A stretch of 64,000 nt of DNA from Halobacteriales archaeon QS_5_70_15 (GCA_003022005.1 PXRQ01000071.1:1-64000); one strand, 5' to 3'; shown: positions 52,113 to 61,365, counted from the stretch's first letter. The notes: generated from the sequence alone by a model not told the origin. Numbers and translations: made by a program.

Positions 52113-53384
52113 CTACCCGCGTCCCCCGAGCGCGTCCGTCACTGCCCCGACGGCCTCCGGGACCCGTTCGGCGTACAGCCGGACGTACGCGAGGTTCGCG
52201 TACGCGCGATCGACCGTCCGGGCGTCGCCGTCGGCGTCCTCGAGCCGGCGGCGGGCGTCCCGGAGCGCGTCGCGGGCCGGCCGGGTCAGCTCGACGCTCG
52301 CGGGGACCGGTTCGGTCCCCCACGCCTCCCGCAGGGCCGCGACGGCGTCCTCGAGGGCGGCCGCGATCCGGTCGGCGTCCTCCGGCGGGCCGTACTCGCC
52401 GGCCTCGACCGCGTCGACGACCTCGTCGAACGCCAGGATCCCCGCCAGTTCGGTCGCGCTCCGGAGCGTCGCCGTCGCGTGGTCGCCGGTCCGACGGGCA
52501 TCGTCGGCCTCGTCCGCCGCGCCCCGGACTCGCTCGCGGGCCTCGTGGTAGAGGTACTCCGCCGGCGTCCCCTCGACGGACCGCTCGAACGCCTCCGACG
52601 CCCGGCGGTCGAGGAACTCGTGGCGGCGCCGCCGACGCCACGACGCCCGGCGTTCGAGGCGATGAGCCGCGGCCGTGATCGCCGTCCGATACGACTGCGG
52701 GTCGTCCCTCCCCTCGACGTATCGGGTCCGGAGCCGGGAGGCGTCGCCGAGCGTCGCGACCCCGTTCTCCAGACCGCGGACGATCTCGCCGACCCGGAAG
52801 ACGTCCGCCCGGGGGTCGGCCGGGAACGGCGGCCAGGCCTCGGCGCCCCGCCGCGCGCGTTCCCGGAGCTCCTCGAATTCGGCGTGGACGACCAGCGCCC
52901 GCGAGGGGTCCCCGCCGCGGTACGCCCACTCGCCCTCGAACCCGCGGAGGTCGGACCGGAGCGCCGCGCGGCGATCGGCGACGGTCTCTCGGTCGATCCC
53001 CCCGGTCGCGGCGCGGTACGCGCCGTGGACCGCCGCCGCCTCGCCACGGGCGTACCGCCCGTCCCCGAGTCGTTCGAGCCCCGTTCTGGCCTCCTCCCGG
53101 TCCTCGACGTCGTCGGCCGCCCGCTGGCGGCGCTCGCGGAGTTCCGCGGCCACCGTCCCGTTGGGCAGGTCCGGTCGCTCCGGGACGGCCTCCAGGAGTT
53201 CGCGCACGCGGCCGTAGTGCCGCTCGACCGAAGCCTCGGTGACCCGGACCGGGAACGCGTCCGGCGCGGTCGGGTCGCTCCCCTCGGCGAGGCGGGCGAG
53301 GGCCGCGGGGTCGTACCCGCGTTCCTCGTCGCCGCCGAGGCTTACGTCCACGCCCGCACAGCCCGCCAGGGCTCGGCCGCGGGC
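52113..53384 (-). pseudogene. Large helical lipoprotein, 5' end lost
   Basis: About 420 residues of Arg/Glu/Ala-rich, largely helical sequence follow a lipobox-like ALAGCAGVDVSLGG near 53360-53372. A signal peptide should precede the lipobox, but the sequence instead merges with the 3' end of the next gene (SSDCG), with no start codon between. A deletion has probably removed the stop of that gene and the signal peptide of this one. The body is an intact frame to the stop at 52113. The function is unknown. Confidence 0.65.
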
Positions 53385-53967
53385 CGCAGTCGCTGCTCCA
53401 GCCGGCCCCGAGGCCGCTGAACGAGTCCCCGGGGAACGGCAGGCGGATGCCGACGCCGAGGGTGTCGCGGGCGTCGGCCGAGCACTCGACGTCCGCCGGG
53501 CGCAGCGCCCGGCAGAAGTCGGCGTCGACGCTGTCGTCCTCGCGGTAGACGCCGACGAGGCGGGCCTCGTAGCACTCGCGGACGGGCCGCTGGAGGAGGT
53601 AGACCGACCGGGCTTCGATGTCGGTCCCATCGACGAACCGCCGGAGGGTCGTGGCCGGCTCCGTCGAGCGGAACGTCACGCGCTCGCGGTCCTCGGCGTC
53701 GGTCAGGTGCTCGAAACTCTGCCCGAGGTCGGCCGTCCCCGCGTCGCGGGCGTCCCCGTTCCCGTTCCCGTCGTCGCCGACCGCGAACAGCGGTTCGCCG
53801 TCCGTGTCGCGGGCGAACGTCACCTCGAGATCCGACGCGGGAACCGGCTCGCCCCGCTCGGGCGGGAGCTCCCTCGAACTGCTCGACTCGCCGGAACAGC
53901 CGGCGATCGCGAACGCTCCTGTCGTGGCGACTGCCTAGAGGGCGCGCCGACGGGACTAGCTGGGCAT
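53385..53967 (-). pseudogene. Tat lipoprotein paralogue with two amber codons in its signal peptide
   Basis: From ATG 53967 the frame reads MPS, TAG, SRRRAL, TAG, AVATTGAFAIAGCSGESSS and on through PPERGEPVPASDLEV, SFEHLTDAEDRERVTFRSTEPA, RPVRECYEARLVGVYRED and RLPFPGDSFSGLG. The TAGs replace Trp and Arg of the intact neighbour at 54050-54676. Apart from these and a lost 3' end near 53385, the protein is well preserved. The Cys of IAGC is the lipid site. No internal start would restore a signal. Confidence 0.75.
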
Positions 53968-54049
53968 GGGCCCCGGTGGAGGCCGAGGGACGAGTGTCTT
54001 CCGGACCGACACCCGGCGCGGGCCGATCGCCGACCGTCGGGATCGACCG

Positions 54050-54676
54050 TCACCCTCCCTCGCTACCTTCGCCAGCGACGGTGCGCCGGTCGCCGCAGTC
54101 GCCCCGCCAGCTCCAGCCGTGGCCGCTCAGCCCGTCCCCGGGGAACGGCAGCCGAACGCCGATGCCCACGGTGTCGATGCCGTCCACCGAGCACGCGATG
54201 TCCGCCGGCCGGAACGACTGGCAGAGGTCGGCGTTCACGCCGCCTTCCCCGCGGTAGACGCCGACGAGTCGCGCCTCGTAGCACGCGCTGACGGGCCGTT
54301 CGAGCAGGTAGGCGGAGCCGGATTCGAGGTCCGTCGCGTCGACGAACGCCCGCAGCTCCTCGGCCGCCGCCGTCGAGCGGAACCTCACGCGGTCCCGGCT
54401 CTCCGCGTCCCGGAGGTACTCGACGCGGGTCCGGCGCCCCTCGACGCCACCGCCCTCCGGGGTCGTCACGTCGTCGGATCCGCCCTCGACGTCGAACAGC
54501 GGTTCGCCCTCGAGGTCGCGGACGAACCGCACGTCCAGGTCCGACGCGGGAACCGGCTCGCCCCGCTCGGGCGGGACGCTCCCCGAACTGCTCGACCCGC
54601 CGGAACAGCCGGCGAGGGTGACGGCCCCGGCTGCGGCAGCTACCCGCAGGGCACGCCGACGGGACCAGCCGGGCAT
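54050..54676 (-). CDS. Tat-secreted lipoprotein, unknown function
   Basis: A 208-residue protein with a twin-arginine signal (SRRRALRVAAAAG) and lipobox LAGC at about residues 21-25, followed by a Ser/Gly linker. The mature domain has PVPASDLDVRFVRD, RVRFRSTAAAEELRAFVDATD, YLLERPVSACYEARLVGVYRGE and RLPFPGDGLSGHGWSWRGDC. It is anchored outside the membrane. A degraded paralogue lies immediately downstream, evidence of a tandem duplication. The function is unknown. Confidence 0.8.
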   Translation of the reverse strand: MPGWSRRRALRVAAAAGAVTLAGCSGGSSSSGSVPPERGEPVPASDLDVRFVRDLEGEPLFDVEGGSDDVTTPEGGGVEGRRTRVEYLRDAESRDRVRFRSTAAAEELRAFVDATDLESGSAYLLERPVSACYEARLVGVYRGEGGVNADLCQSFRPADIACSVDGIDTVGIGVRLPFPGDGLSGHGWSWRGDCGDRRTVAGEGSEGG

Positions 54677-54731
54677 ACCCGCCGGGTCGGGGTCGAGCGA
54701 CGAGTGTCTTCCGGACCGACGCCGCGTCGTG

Positions 54732-54812
54732 ATACGGTCGTGCGTAGTCTGTTACCGGCGATAACCGCCCCCATCGGGGTGATCGACGGTACATCGTTAC
54801 GCACGACCGTAT
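54732..54812. repeat. Palindromic dispersed repeat A, copy 2
   Basis: Perfect 15-bp arms ATACGGTCGTGCGTA (54732-54746) and TACGCACGACCGTAT (54798-54812) enclose GTTACCGGCGATAACCG and CGGTACATCGT. The right half is identical to copy 1 over about 25 bp. It lies between the lipoprotein gene and hisG, touching neither. Confidence 0.85.
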
Positions 54813-54952
54813 GAGTCCTCGCCACGGTCGTCGTGCCGACCACCGCGTCCGTCGCGAGCGCGCGGTTCGGAGGGGAGCCCGGAACAGGAACATCGGGTGA
54901 TTCGATCGGGGTCCCACTGACCACCACCCCGGAGTATCCGCCGACCGGGTCC

Positions 54953-55798
54953 CTACTCCACCAGCCGCTCGATCCCCGTGACGAGGATGTCCGTCGCGCC
55001 CGCGTCCTTCAGCCGGGTGATGGTCTCGAACACCTCGCGCTCGTCGACGACGACGTGGACCGCGACCGCGTCCGATCCGGCGACGTCCATCACCGTCGGG
55101 CCGCCCATCCCGGGGATGACGTCCTCGACCGCCTCTAACTGGCCTTCGGGGACGTTCATCATCAGGTAGCGCTTCCCGTCGGCGGCGACGACGCTCCCGA
55201 GCGCCGTCTCGACCTGCTCGACCTTCCCCTCGCCGGCGCGGTCGGGGTGGGCGAACAGGTGGACCGACGACTCGAGGACCTCCGCGACCACCTCGAGGCG
55301 GTTCATCCGGAGGGTCGTGCCCGTGGAGGTGATGTCGACGATGGCATCGGCGATGTCGACGTGCGGCGTGAGTTCGGTCGCGCCGGAAACTTCGACGACC
55401 GCCGCGTCGATCCCTCGTTCGTCGAGGAACCGCCGCGTGACGTTCGGGAACTCCGTGGCGACCGTCCCCCCCTCGACGTCCTCGACAGACCGAACCCCGC
55501 CGTCCTCCGGCGCGGCGAGAACGAGCCGACAGCGGCCGAACTCCAGGTTCAACTGGTCCGCGAGGTCGACCTCGGACTCGCGGACCTGGTCGAGGCCGGT
55601 GACCCCGCAGGCCGCGGCACCGTCGGCGACGTACTCGGGGATGTCCGAGGCGCGGACGAACAGCACCGTCACCTCCGGATCGACGGTGTCGGCGTAGAGC
55701 TTCCGGTCGGCGCCGTCGCGGACGTGCAGCCCCGCCCGCTCCAACAGTCGCATCGTCGGGTCGTGCAGGCGGCCCTTGTTGGGGACGGCGATTCGCAT
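54953..55798 (-). CDS. hisG: ATP phosphoribosyltransferase (long form)
   Basis: A 281-residue HisG that condenses ATP and PRPP in the first step of histidine synthesis. It opens [23 protein letters not shown]; the PRPP loop is [21 protein letters not shown]. The last 75 or so residues ([26 protein letters not shown]) form the regulatory domain of the long form, which mediates histidine feedback. No other his genes are in the window, as expected for scattered haloarchaeal his genes. Confidence 0.95.
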   Translation of the reverse strand: MRIAVPNKGRLHDPTMRLLERAGLHVRDGADRKLYADTVDPEVTVLFVRASDIPEYVADGAAACGVTGLDQVRESEVDLADQLNLEFGRCRLVLAAPEDGGVRSVEDVEGGTVATEFPNVTRRFLDERGIDAAVVEVSGATELTPHVDIADAIVDITSTGTTLRMNRLEVVAEVLESSVHLFAHPDRAGEGKVEQVETALGSVVAADGKRYLMMNVPEGQLEAVEDVIPGMGGPTVMDVAGSDAVAVHVVVDEREVFETITRLKDAGATDILVTGIERLVE

Positions 55799-55882
55799 GG
55801 CTCGGACTGTGCGGGCGGAGGGGTTGGGTCTTTCGTCGTGGGCGCGAGTTCGCCGGGGCGGACCGGCGGCTTCCGTCGCAAC

Positions 55883-56245
55883 TCAGGCGGCTCGACCGTG
55901 GTCCAGTTCGACGGAGCCGCCCTCGGTGACGAACACGTCGAGCTGGTTGAACCACTCCTCGGACCGGAACTCTCTCGCGATCACGGGGTCCCCATCCACC
56001 TGGACGCTCACCCTGTACCGACCGCTCCTCCAGGGCGTCTCCCCGATCTCCTCGACGGCTCCGCTCGCCACCTCGACCGTGTTCGCCACCAGAAGCCGCT
56101 CCCCCCGGACGACCCACATCGTCACCGAGTGGGCGGTGTCGTCCTCGTTGACGGCGAGCATGGTGATGGGGTCACCGGGACCGCCCGTACAGCCGGCGAG
56201 CGGGAGCGTGCCCGCGAGGAGGGCGAGGTATCGACGGCGGGTCAC
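55883..56245 (-). CDS. Tat lipoprotein, small beta-sandwich
   Basis: A 120-residue protein from GTG 56245 (VTRRRYLALLAGTLPLAGC): a twin-arginine motif, hydrophobic stretch and lipobox. The mature part TMLAVNEDDTAHSVTMWVVRGERLL..YRVSVQVDGDPVIAREF is beta-rich, like haloarchaeal Ig-like lipoproteins. An upstream in-frame GTG at 56269 would add eight residues, but the shorter start places the Tat motif where it usually is. The function is unknown. Confidence 0.72.
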   Translation of the reverse strand: MTRRRYLALLAGTLPLAGCTGGPGDPITMLAVNEDDTAHSVTMWVVRGERLLVANTVEVASGAVEEIGETPWRSGRYRVSVQVDGDPVIAREFRSEEWFNQLDVFVTEGGSVELDHGRAA

Positions 56246-56405
56246 ACTCTCCGAGGACGAGGGCCGCACGGAAAGGCGGTTCCGTCGGAGCCGACGGCCG
56301 ACAGGGGGCGATGGCCCCCGATCGAACGAGCGACGACAGTGGGGGGATCGAAGCGCGACGCCCGCGACTCGCAGGATTCACGCCCCGTCCCCCGGAACTA
56401 CCCCC

Positions 56406-57698
56406 ATGACCCTCGAACTCTCCGGCGGGCACGTCCTCCGACCGGACCTGACCGTCGAGCGGGCCGACGTCCTCGTCGGCACGGACGCGGGCGAGGTGCT
56501 GGAGGTCGGCGACCTCGCGGGGACGGGTGACGAACGGCTCGACTGTTCCGGCTCGCTCGTGATTCCAGGGATCGTCAACGCCCACACCCACGCCGCGATG
56601 ACGCTCCTCCGGGGGTACGCCGACGACAAGCCCCTCGAGGCGTGGCTCCGCGAGGACGTCTGGCCGATCGAGGGCGTCCTCGAACCCGCGGACGTCCGGG
56701 CCGGGACCGAACTCGGCGTCGTCGAGATGCTGCAGTCGGGCGTGACGGCGTTCGCTGACATGTACTTCCACGTCCCGGAGGTGGTTGACGCCGTCGAGCG
56801 GGCCGGCCTGCGCGCGCGGGTCGGCCACGGCGTCGTCACGGTCGCCAAGGGGACCGAGACGGCCCACGACGACGCCGTCGAGTCGATCGAGGTCGCCCGC
56901 GAGTACGACGGCGCCGCCGACGGTCGCGTCAGAACGGCGTTCATGCCCCACTCGCTGACGACCGTCGGCGAGGAGTTCCTCGAGGCGTACGTCCCCGAGG
57001 CCCGGGAACTCGGCGTTCCCGTCCACCTCCACGCCAGCGAGACGCGCGAGGAGGTCGAGCCGATCGTCGGGGCGCACGGACAGCGGCCGCTCGCGTACGC
57101 CTGCGACCGGGGCCTGCTCGCGGACGGGGACTTCCTCGCCCACGGCGTCCACCTCGACGGTTCGGAGATCGAACTCCTGGCCGGGACGGGTGCGGGCGTG
57201 GTCCACTGCCCGGCCTCGAACATGAAGCTCGCCTCCGGGATGGCCCCGGTCCAGCGGCTGCTCGATGCGGGCGTTCCGGTGGGACTGGGCACGGACGGCC
57301 CGGCGTCGAACAACGACCTCGACCTGTTCGGCGAGATGCGCGACGCGGCGATGCTCGGCAAGCTCGCCGCCGGGGACGCGAGCGCCGTGGCCGCGGTCGA
57401 CGTCGTCCGGATGGCGACCGAGTGGGGCGCCGAGGTCGTCGGCCTGCCGGCCGGCCGGGTCGAAGCCGGCGGGACCGCCGACCTCGCCGTCGTCGACTTC
57501 GAGGCGCCGCACCTCACGCCGGTCCACGACCACGTCAGCCACCTCGTCTACGCCGCGCGGGCCAGCGACGTGCGCCACACCGTCTGTGACGGCCGCACCC
57601 TCGTGCGCGACGGGGAGGTGACGACGCTCGACGAGTCGAGGGTACGCGCGGCGGCCACCGAGCGTGCGGCCTCGGCGGTCGAGCGAGCGGGCCGATAA
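56406..57698 (+). CDS. MTA/SAH deaminase-type amidohydrolase
   Basis: A 430-residue TIM-barrel metal-dependent deaminase of the MtaD/SAH deaminase family. It has IPGIVNAHTHAAMTLLRG (HxH), VHLHASETREE, LAHGVHLD, HCPASNMKLASG and LGTDGPASNNDLDLF (the catalytic Asp). It would deaminate S-adenosylhomocysteine or 5'-methylthioadenosine to the inosyl form. Adenosylhomocysteinase lies 1.4 kb downstream. The start is ATG at 56406. Confidence 0.88.
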   Translation: MTLELSGGHVLRPDLTVERADVLVGTDAGEVLEVGDLAGTGDERLDCSGSLVIPGIVNAHTHAAMTLLRGYADDKPLEAWLREDVWPIEGVLEPADVRAGTELGVVEMLQSGVTAFADMYFHVPEVVDAVERAGLRARVGHGVVTVAKGTETAHDDAVESIEVAREYDGAADGRVRTAFMPHSLTTVGEEFLEAYVPEARELGVPVHLHASETREEVEPIVGAHGQRPLAYACDRGLLADGDFLAHGVHLDGSEIELLAGTGAGVVHCPASNMKLASGMAPVQRLLDAGVPVGLGTDGPASNNDLDLFGEMRDAAMLGKLAAGDASAVAAVDVVRMATEWGAEVVGLPAGRVEAGGTADLAVVDFEAPHLTPVHDHVSHLVYAARASDVRHTVCDGRTLVRDGEVTTLDESRVRAAATERAASAVERAGR

Positions 57699-57894
57699 GA
57701 AGGCTTCGCCGGGCTCAGAACCCAATATACTTGCTGGTTTACGAAGTCGCAAAACGCTCCGAGAGGGGCCGATAAACGTTCTGGAACCCTTTGAGACGGT
57801 TTCGTCTCTCCCGATCGAGCCCGGGTGAACGGGGTGAACGAACTGAACGGGAGTCCCGGTTTATGCGGGACGGGCGAGGAGGAACGAGTGCACG

Positions 57895-58944
57895 ATGACG
57901 AGGAGTAGTCGAACGATGGCGGTGGGAATGGCCCTGCTGTTGGCCCTGTCGGTGGTCGCACCGACCGTGGCCGCAGCGGAGACGACGGTGACAGTCCAGA
58001 CCGATCCGGCGACGGAGGTCACGGATCAGTCGGCGACGCTGAGCGGCAACCTAACGGAGCTGAGCGGTGCGGACAGCGCCACGGTGTACTTCGAGTACTG
58101 GGTCGATGGCGACCGTGCCAACTCGACGAACACCAGCGACATGACCGTCGGCGAGACCGGGGCGTTCAGCTGGAGCGCGACCGGCCTCTCGAACAACACG
58201 ACGTACGTGTACGTGGCCCACGCCGAGGCGAACGGCACGACGGCGGTCGGCGCTGAGCGGACGTTCACGACGCTGGCCGAGGCGCCGCTGGGCGTCGACA
58301 CGCTCGACGCGAGCGACGTCACGAACAGCTCGGCGACGCTCAACGGCGAGCTGACCGGGCTCGGCGGCGCGGACAGCGCCAACGTGGGCTTCGAGTACTG
58401 GATCGAGGGCGACCGCGCCAACTCGACGACCGTCGGTCAGGCCGAACTCGACGCCCCGGGGACGTTCAACGCGAGCGTCTCGGGCCTCTCGAACAACACG
58501 ACGTACGTGTACGTGGCCCACGCCGAGGCGAACGGCTCGAACGTCACCGGCGACCAGGTGACGTTCACTCCCGGCGTGACCGACAGCGACGAGGAGGACG
58601 GCCCCTTCGGTCAGCGCGTGGCCGCGTTCGTCCACGATCTGCTGGACTCCGGTGACTACGACGGCAACATCGGTCAGGCCGTCTCCGAGTTCGTGACCGA
58701 GAACAACCCCGGCGCGGACAACCGGCCCGACGACGCCGGTCCGCCGGAGGACCGCGGTGACGACGAGGACGGCGACGAGCAGGGTCCGCCGGAGGACCGC
58801 AGTGACGACAAGGACGGCGACGAGCAGGGTCCGCCGGAGGACCGCGATGACGACGAGGACGGCGACGAGCAGAGTCCGCCGGAGGACGCCGGTCCGCCGG
58901 AGGACCGCGATGACGACGAGGACGACGAGGAGAGCGACTCGTAA
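57895..58944 (+). CDS. Secreted protein with two Fn3-like repeats and an acidic repeat tail
   Basis: A 349-residue protein. A Sec signal peptide (residues about 1-28, ending VAAAE) precedes two beta-sandwich repeats of about 90 residues, each with SATL.G.LT.L.GADSA..FEYW and GLSNNTTYVYVAHAEANG. About ten N-glycosylation sequons (NTS, NNT, NST, NAS, NGS) are present. After a helical spacer comes a Pro/Asp/Glu tail of 15-residue repeats (GPPEDRGDDEDGDEQ). There is no membrane anchor or PGF motif, so it is probably released or bound by charge. Role unknown; adhesion or cell-surface matrix is possible. Confidence 0.8.
   Translation: MTRSSRTMAVGMALLLALSVVAPTVAAAETTVTVQTDPATEVTDQSATLSGNLTELSGADSATVYFEYWVDGDRANSTNTSDMTVGETGAFSWSATGLSNNTTYVYVAHAEANGTTAVGAERTFTTLAEAPLGVDTLDASDVTNSSATLNGELTGLGGADSANVGFEYWIEGDRANSTTVGQAELDAPGTFNASVSGLSNNTTYVYVAHAEANGSNVTGDQVTFTPGVTDSDEEDGPFGQRVAAFVHDLLDSGDYDGNIGQAVSEFVTENNPGADNRPDDAGPPEDRGDDEDGDEQGPPEDRSDDKDGDEQGPPEDRDDDEDGDEQSPPEDAGPPEDRDDDEDDEESDS
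58738..58927 (+). repeat. 45-bp coding tandem repeats
   Basis: Three full units of 45 bp (58738-58782, 58783-58827, 58828-58872) and two partial units, nearly identical in DNA, encode GPPEDR.DD.DGDEQ. The near-identity at the DNA level shows recent expansion. Confidence 0.9.
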
Positions 58945-59118
58945 CCGGTTCGCCGGTACGGGCCCGTCCCGGTTCGATCCCGCGGGCGGTGAACGCCGGT
59001 CGATCGGCGGGTAGCCGGACCCTTTCTCGCTGGCGCCACCCCGGTAGCGGCGGCACCGTCGTCGGGTGTTTGTCGGGGGTTCGGCAGGTTCTTTGGTACC
59101 CTCCCCGAACGCCGGGTA

Positions 59119-60399
59119 ATGACGTATCCGACCGTCACGGAACAGCTGAACGACCCGGGGACGGCCCGGGAGTCCGGCCGGACGAAGATGTCGTGGGCCC
59201 GCGAGCACATGCCCATCCTCGCGTCGCTCCGGGAGACGTTCGAGGCCGACCGACCGTTCCGGGGACAGGTCGTCGGGATGGCGATGCACGTCGAGGCGAA
59301 GACGGCGGTCCTCGCCGAACTGCTCGCCGGGGGTGGCGCCGAGGTCGCCATCACGGGCTGTAACCCGCTCTCGACCCACGACGACGTCTCGGCGGCGCTC
59401 GATGCGAACCCGAACGTCACCTCCTACGCCCGTCGGGGCGTCGACGACGAGGAGTACTACGCGGCCATCGACGCGGTCGTCGGCCACGAGCCGACGATCA
59501 CCGTCGACGACGGGATGGACATGGTCGCGGCCATCCACGCGGACTACCCCGAACTGATCGACTCCATCGTCGGGGGCTGCGAGGAGACGACGACGGGCGT
59601 CCACCGCCTGCGGGCGATGGACGCCGACGGCGAACTCGAGTACCCGGTGTTCGCGGTGAACGACACGCCGATGAAGCGGCTGTTCGACAACGTCCACGGC
59701 ACCGGCGAGTCGGTGCTCGCGAACCTCGCGATGACGACGAACCTCTCGTTCGCCGGCAAGACGGTCGTCGTCGCGGGGTACGGCGACTGCGGCCGCGGGC
59801 TGGCGAAGAAGGCCGCCGGGCAGAACGCGGGCGTCGTCGTCACGGAGGTCGAACCCCGCCGTGCGCTCGAGGCGCACATGGAGGGCTACGACGTGATGCC
59901 GATGCGCGAGGCCGCGAGCGAGGCCGACGCCATCGTGACGACGACCGGCAACCGCGACGTCGTCACTCGCGAGGACGTCGAGGTCATGAACGACGGGGTC
60001 CTCCTCGCGAACGCGGGCCACTTCGACGTGGAGGTGAACCTGGACCACCTGAGCGACATGGCCGTCGAGACGCGCAAGGTCCGTGACGGCGTCCGCGAGT
60101 ACCGCCTGGCGGACGGTCGACGCCTGAACGTGCTCGCCGAGGGCCGCCTAGTGAACCTGGCCGGCCCCATCTCGTTGGGCCACCCCGTCGAGGTGATGGA
60201 CCAGAGCTTCGGGGTACAGGCGGTCTGCGTCCGCGAACTCGTCGAGAACGGCGGGGACTACGGGCCGGGGGTTCACGGCGTTCCGGACCGTCTCGACCGC
60301 GAGATTGCCGAGGTTAAACTCGCCGCCGAGGGCGTCGAGATCGACTCGCTAACCGACGCGCAGGCCGAGTACATGGACTCCTGGCAGCACGGGACGTAG
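59119..60399 (+). CDS. ahcY: Adenosylhomocysteinase
   Basis: A 426-residue NAD-dependent enzyme that splits S-adenosylhomocysteine into adenosine and homocysteine. It has MAMHVEAKTAVLAELL, GCNPLSTHDDV, the active-site region GGCEETTTGVHRL and NDTPMKRLFDN, the NAD motif VVAGYGDCGRGLAKKA and C-terminal NLAGPISLGHPVEVMDQSF. It lacks the bacterial/eukaryotic C-terminal lid, as is usual for archaea. It keeps methylation reactions, including Trm-G10 and corrin methylation, running. Confidence 0.95.
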   Translation: MTYPTVTEQLNDPGTARESGRTKMSWAREHMPILASLRETFEADRPFRGQVVGMAMHVEAKTAVLAELLAGGGAEVAITGCNPLSTHDDVSAALDANPNVTSYARRGVDDEEYYAAIDAVVGHEPTITVDDGMDMVAAIHADYPELIDSIVGGCEETTTGVHRLRAMDADGELEYPVFAVNDTPMKRLFDNVHGTGESVLANLAMTTNLSFAGKTVVVAGYGDCGRGLAKKAAGQNAGVVVTEVEPRRALEAHMEGYDVMPMREAASEADAIVTTTGNRDVVTREDVEVMNDGVLLANAGHFDVEVNLDHLSDMAVETRKVRDGVREYRLADGRRLNVLAEGRLVNLAGPISLGHPVEVMDQSFGVQAVCVRELVENGGDYGPGVHGVPDRLDREIAEVKLAAEGVEIDSLTDAQAEYMDSWQHGT

Positions 60400-60442
60400 G
60401 ATCGAGATAGGTGGTTCGACGGCTGGCACTCGTTCTGCGGCT

Positions 60443-60722
60443 GTCGGGTGGGACTGAAAGGGGCCGGCCGCTAACGGAAGCACGGCGACGCAAGGACCGC
60501 TGGGCCGAAGGCCCGAGGATCGCAGCGAGCCGCGCGAGGTTAGCGGTCGGGGGCTTTCGAGGTTTCTGCTGGCAGCAGTACCCGGTAGCACCTCGAAAGC
60601 TACCGCGTTCTCGACTCGTGCGGTACACTCTGCGCTCCTCGCTCGTTCGCTTTGCTCACTCGCTGTGGTGCTTCAGGCACCGTACTTCGTCGAGAACGCG
60701 GCCCCTTTCAGTCCCACCCGAC
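60443..60722. repeat. Repeat family B, composite copy with 23-bp inverted ends
   Basis: Perfect 23-bp inverted ends (60443-60465, beginning GTCGGGTGGGACTGAAAG; 60700-60722, ending TTTCAGTCCCACCCGAC) enclose 234 bp. The left part holds an inner palindrome (CCGCTAAC...GTTAGCGG) and GCGAGCCGCGCGA like the 45.4-kb copy. The right part has CTCCTCGCTCGTTCGCTTTGCTCACTCGC. No protein gene is convincing. It fills the ahcY-60737 gap. Confidence 0.8.
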
Positions 60723-60736
60723 GATCTCGCTCGGGC

Positions 60737-61201
60737 CTAGAGCGACCCGGCAATGTGGCCTGCCGTCTCGTCGGCCACCTCCCGCCACTCGTCGGGACGC
60801 TCCCCACCGCGTTTCGGCGGGATCATCTCGAACTCGACGGGGTGGTAGCTCAGCTCCCCGAACGAGTCGGCTGCGACCCGACCGACGAACTCCGCGTTCC
60901 GCCGCTTCGAGGAGACGCCCCCCGAGGCGAGATCGTAGTACCCGGTGAAGCCCTGGAACGCCGAGACCCGCTCCCGATCGAGCGGTCCCTCCGGGAGGTG
61001 TCGGAACAGCTTCGCGGTGTTATCCGCGGGGTCCGCACGCCGCCACTCGAGTTCGACGGCGACGAGGTGGTCCGGGGGGACTCCTGCGACGTCGACCGGC
61101 GTCCCGGCGATCGGATGCTCCCCCTCCCACTCGAAACGGGGGCGTCGCTCGGCGAGGGCCTCGCGGAGGCGACCGTTGACCGCGTCGGCGAACGCGCCCA
61201 C
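60737..61201 (-). CDS. Conserved hypothetical protein, possible nuclease-like fold
   Basis: A 154-residue protein starting at GTG 61199-61201. The first half reads FADAVNGRLREALAERRPRFEWEGEHP and then VDVAGVPPDHLVAVELEWRRADPADN. The hydrophobic-E-hydrophobic-E-x-R pattern after a helix recalls PD-(D/E)xK-type folds, but this is weak. The C-terminal half has FGELSYHPVEFEMIPPKRGG. No recognised family. Confidence 0.6.
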   Translation of the reverse strand: MGAFADAVNGRLREALAERRPRFEWEGEHPIAGTPVDVAGVPPDHLVAVELEWRRADPADNTAKLFRHLPEGPLDRERVSAFQGFTGYYDLASGGVSSKRRNAEFVGRVAADSFGELSYHPVEFEMIPPKRGGERPDEWREVADETAGHIAGSL

Positions 61202-61333
61202 GGGAGCACCCCTCGCGGGACGAGCTTGACGCTTCCGCCGGCGGTCGGGCGCCGCCTTTCCTTCCGGCCGTCGAGCCGTAGGGGAGTACCGATCGATCGT
61301 TACCGTGTGACAGCCCGACTGTCGAGTATGCGC

Positions 61334-61343
61334 CTTCTTATGG
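61334..61343 (+). promoter_or_regulatory. TATA-like box of leuS
   Basis: CTTCTTATGG is centred about 27 nt before the ATG at 61366. Confidence 0.5.
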
Positions 61344-61365
61344 GTGGGTCCCCTGACGTCGGTGT

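Noticed and set aside
53935..53958. Pyrrolysine or other recoding of the two TAG codons
   Set aside because: They fall in a signal peptide where the paralogue has Trp and Arg; no pyl genes or recoding element are visible in the window. Inactivation is simpler.
58738..58927. Repeats considered as a CRISPR array
   Set aside because: The 45-bp units are contiguous, without spacers, and encode an in-frame acidic protein tail. No CRISPR array or cas gene was seen anywhere in the window.
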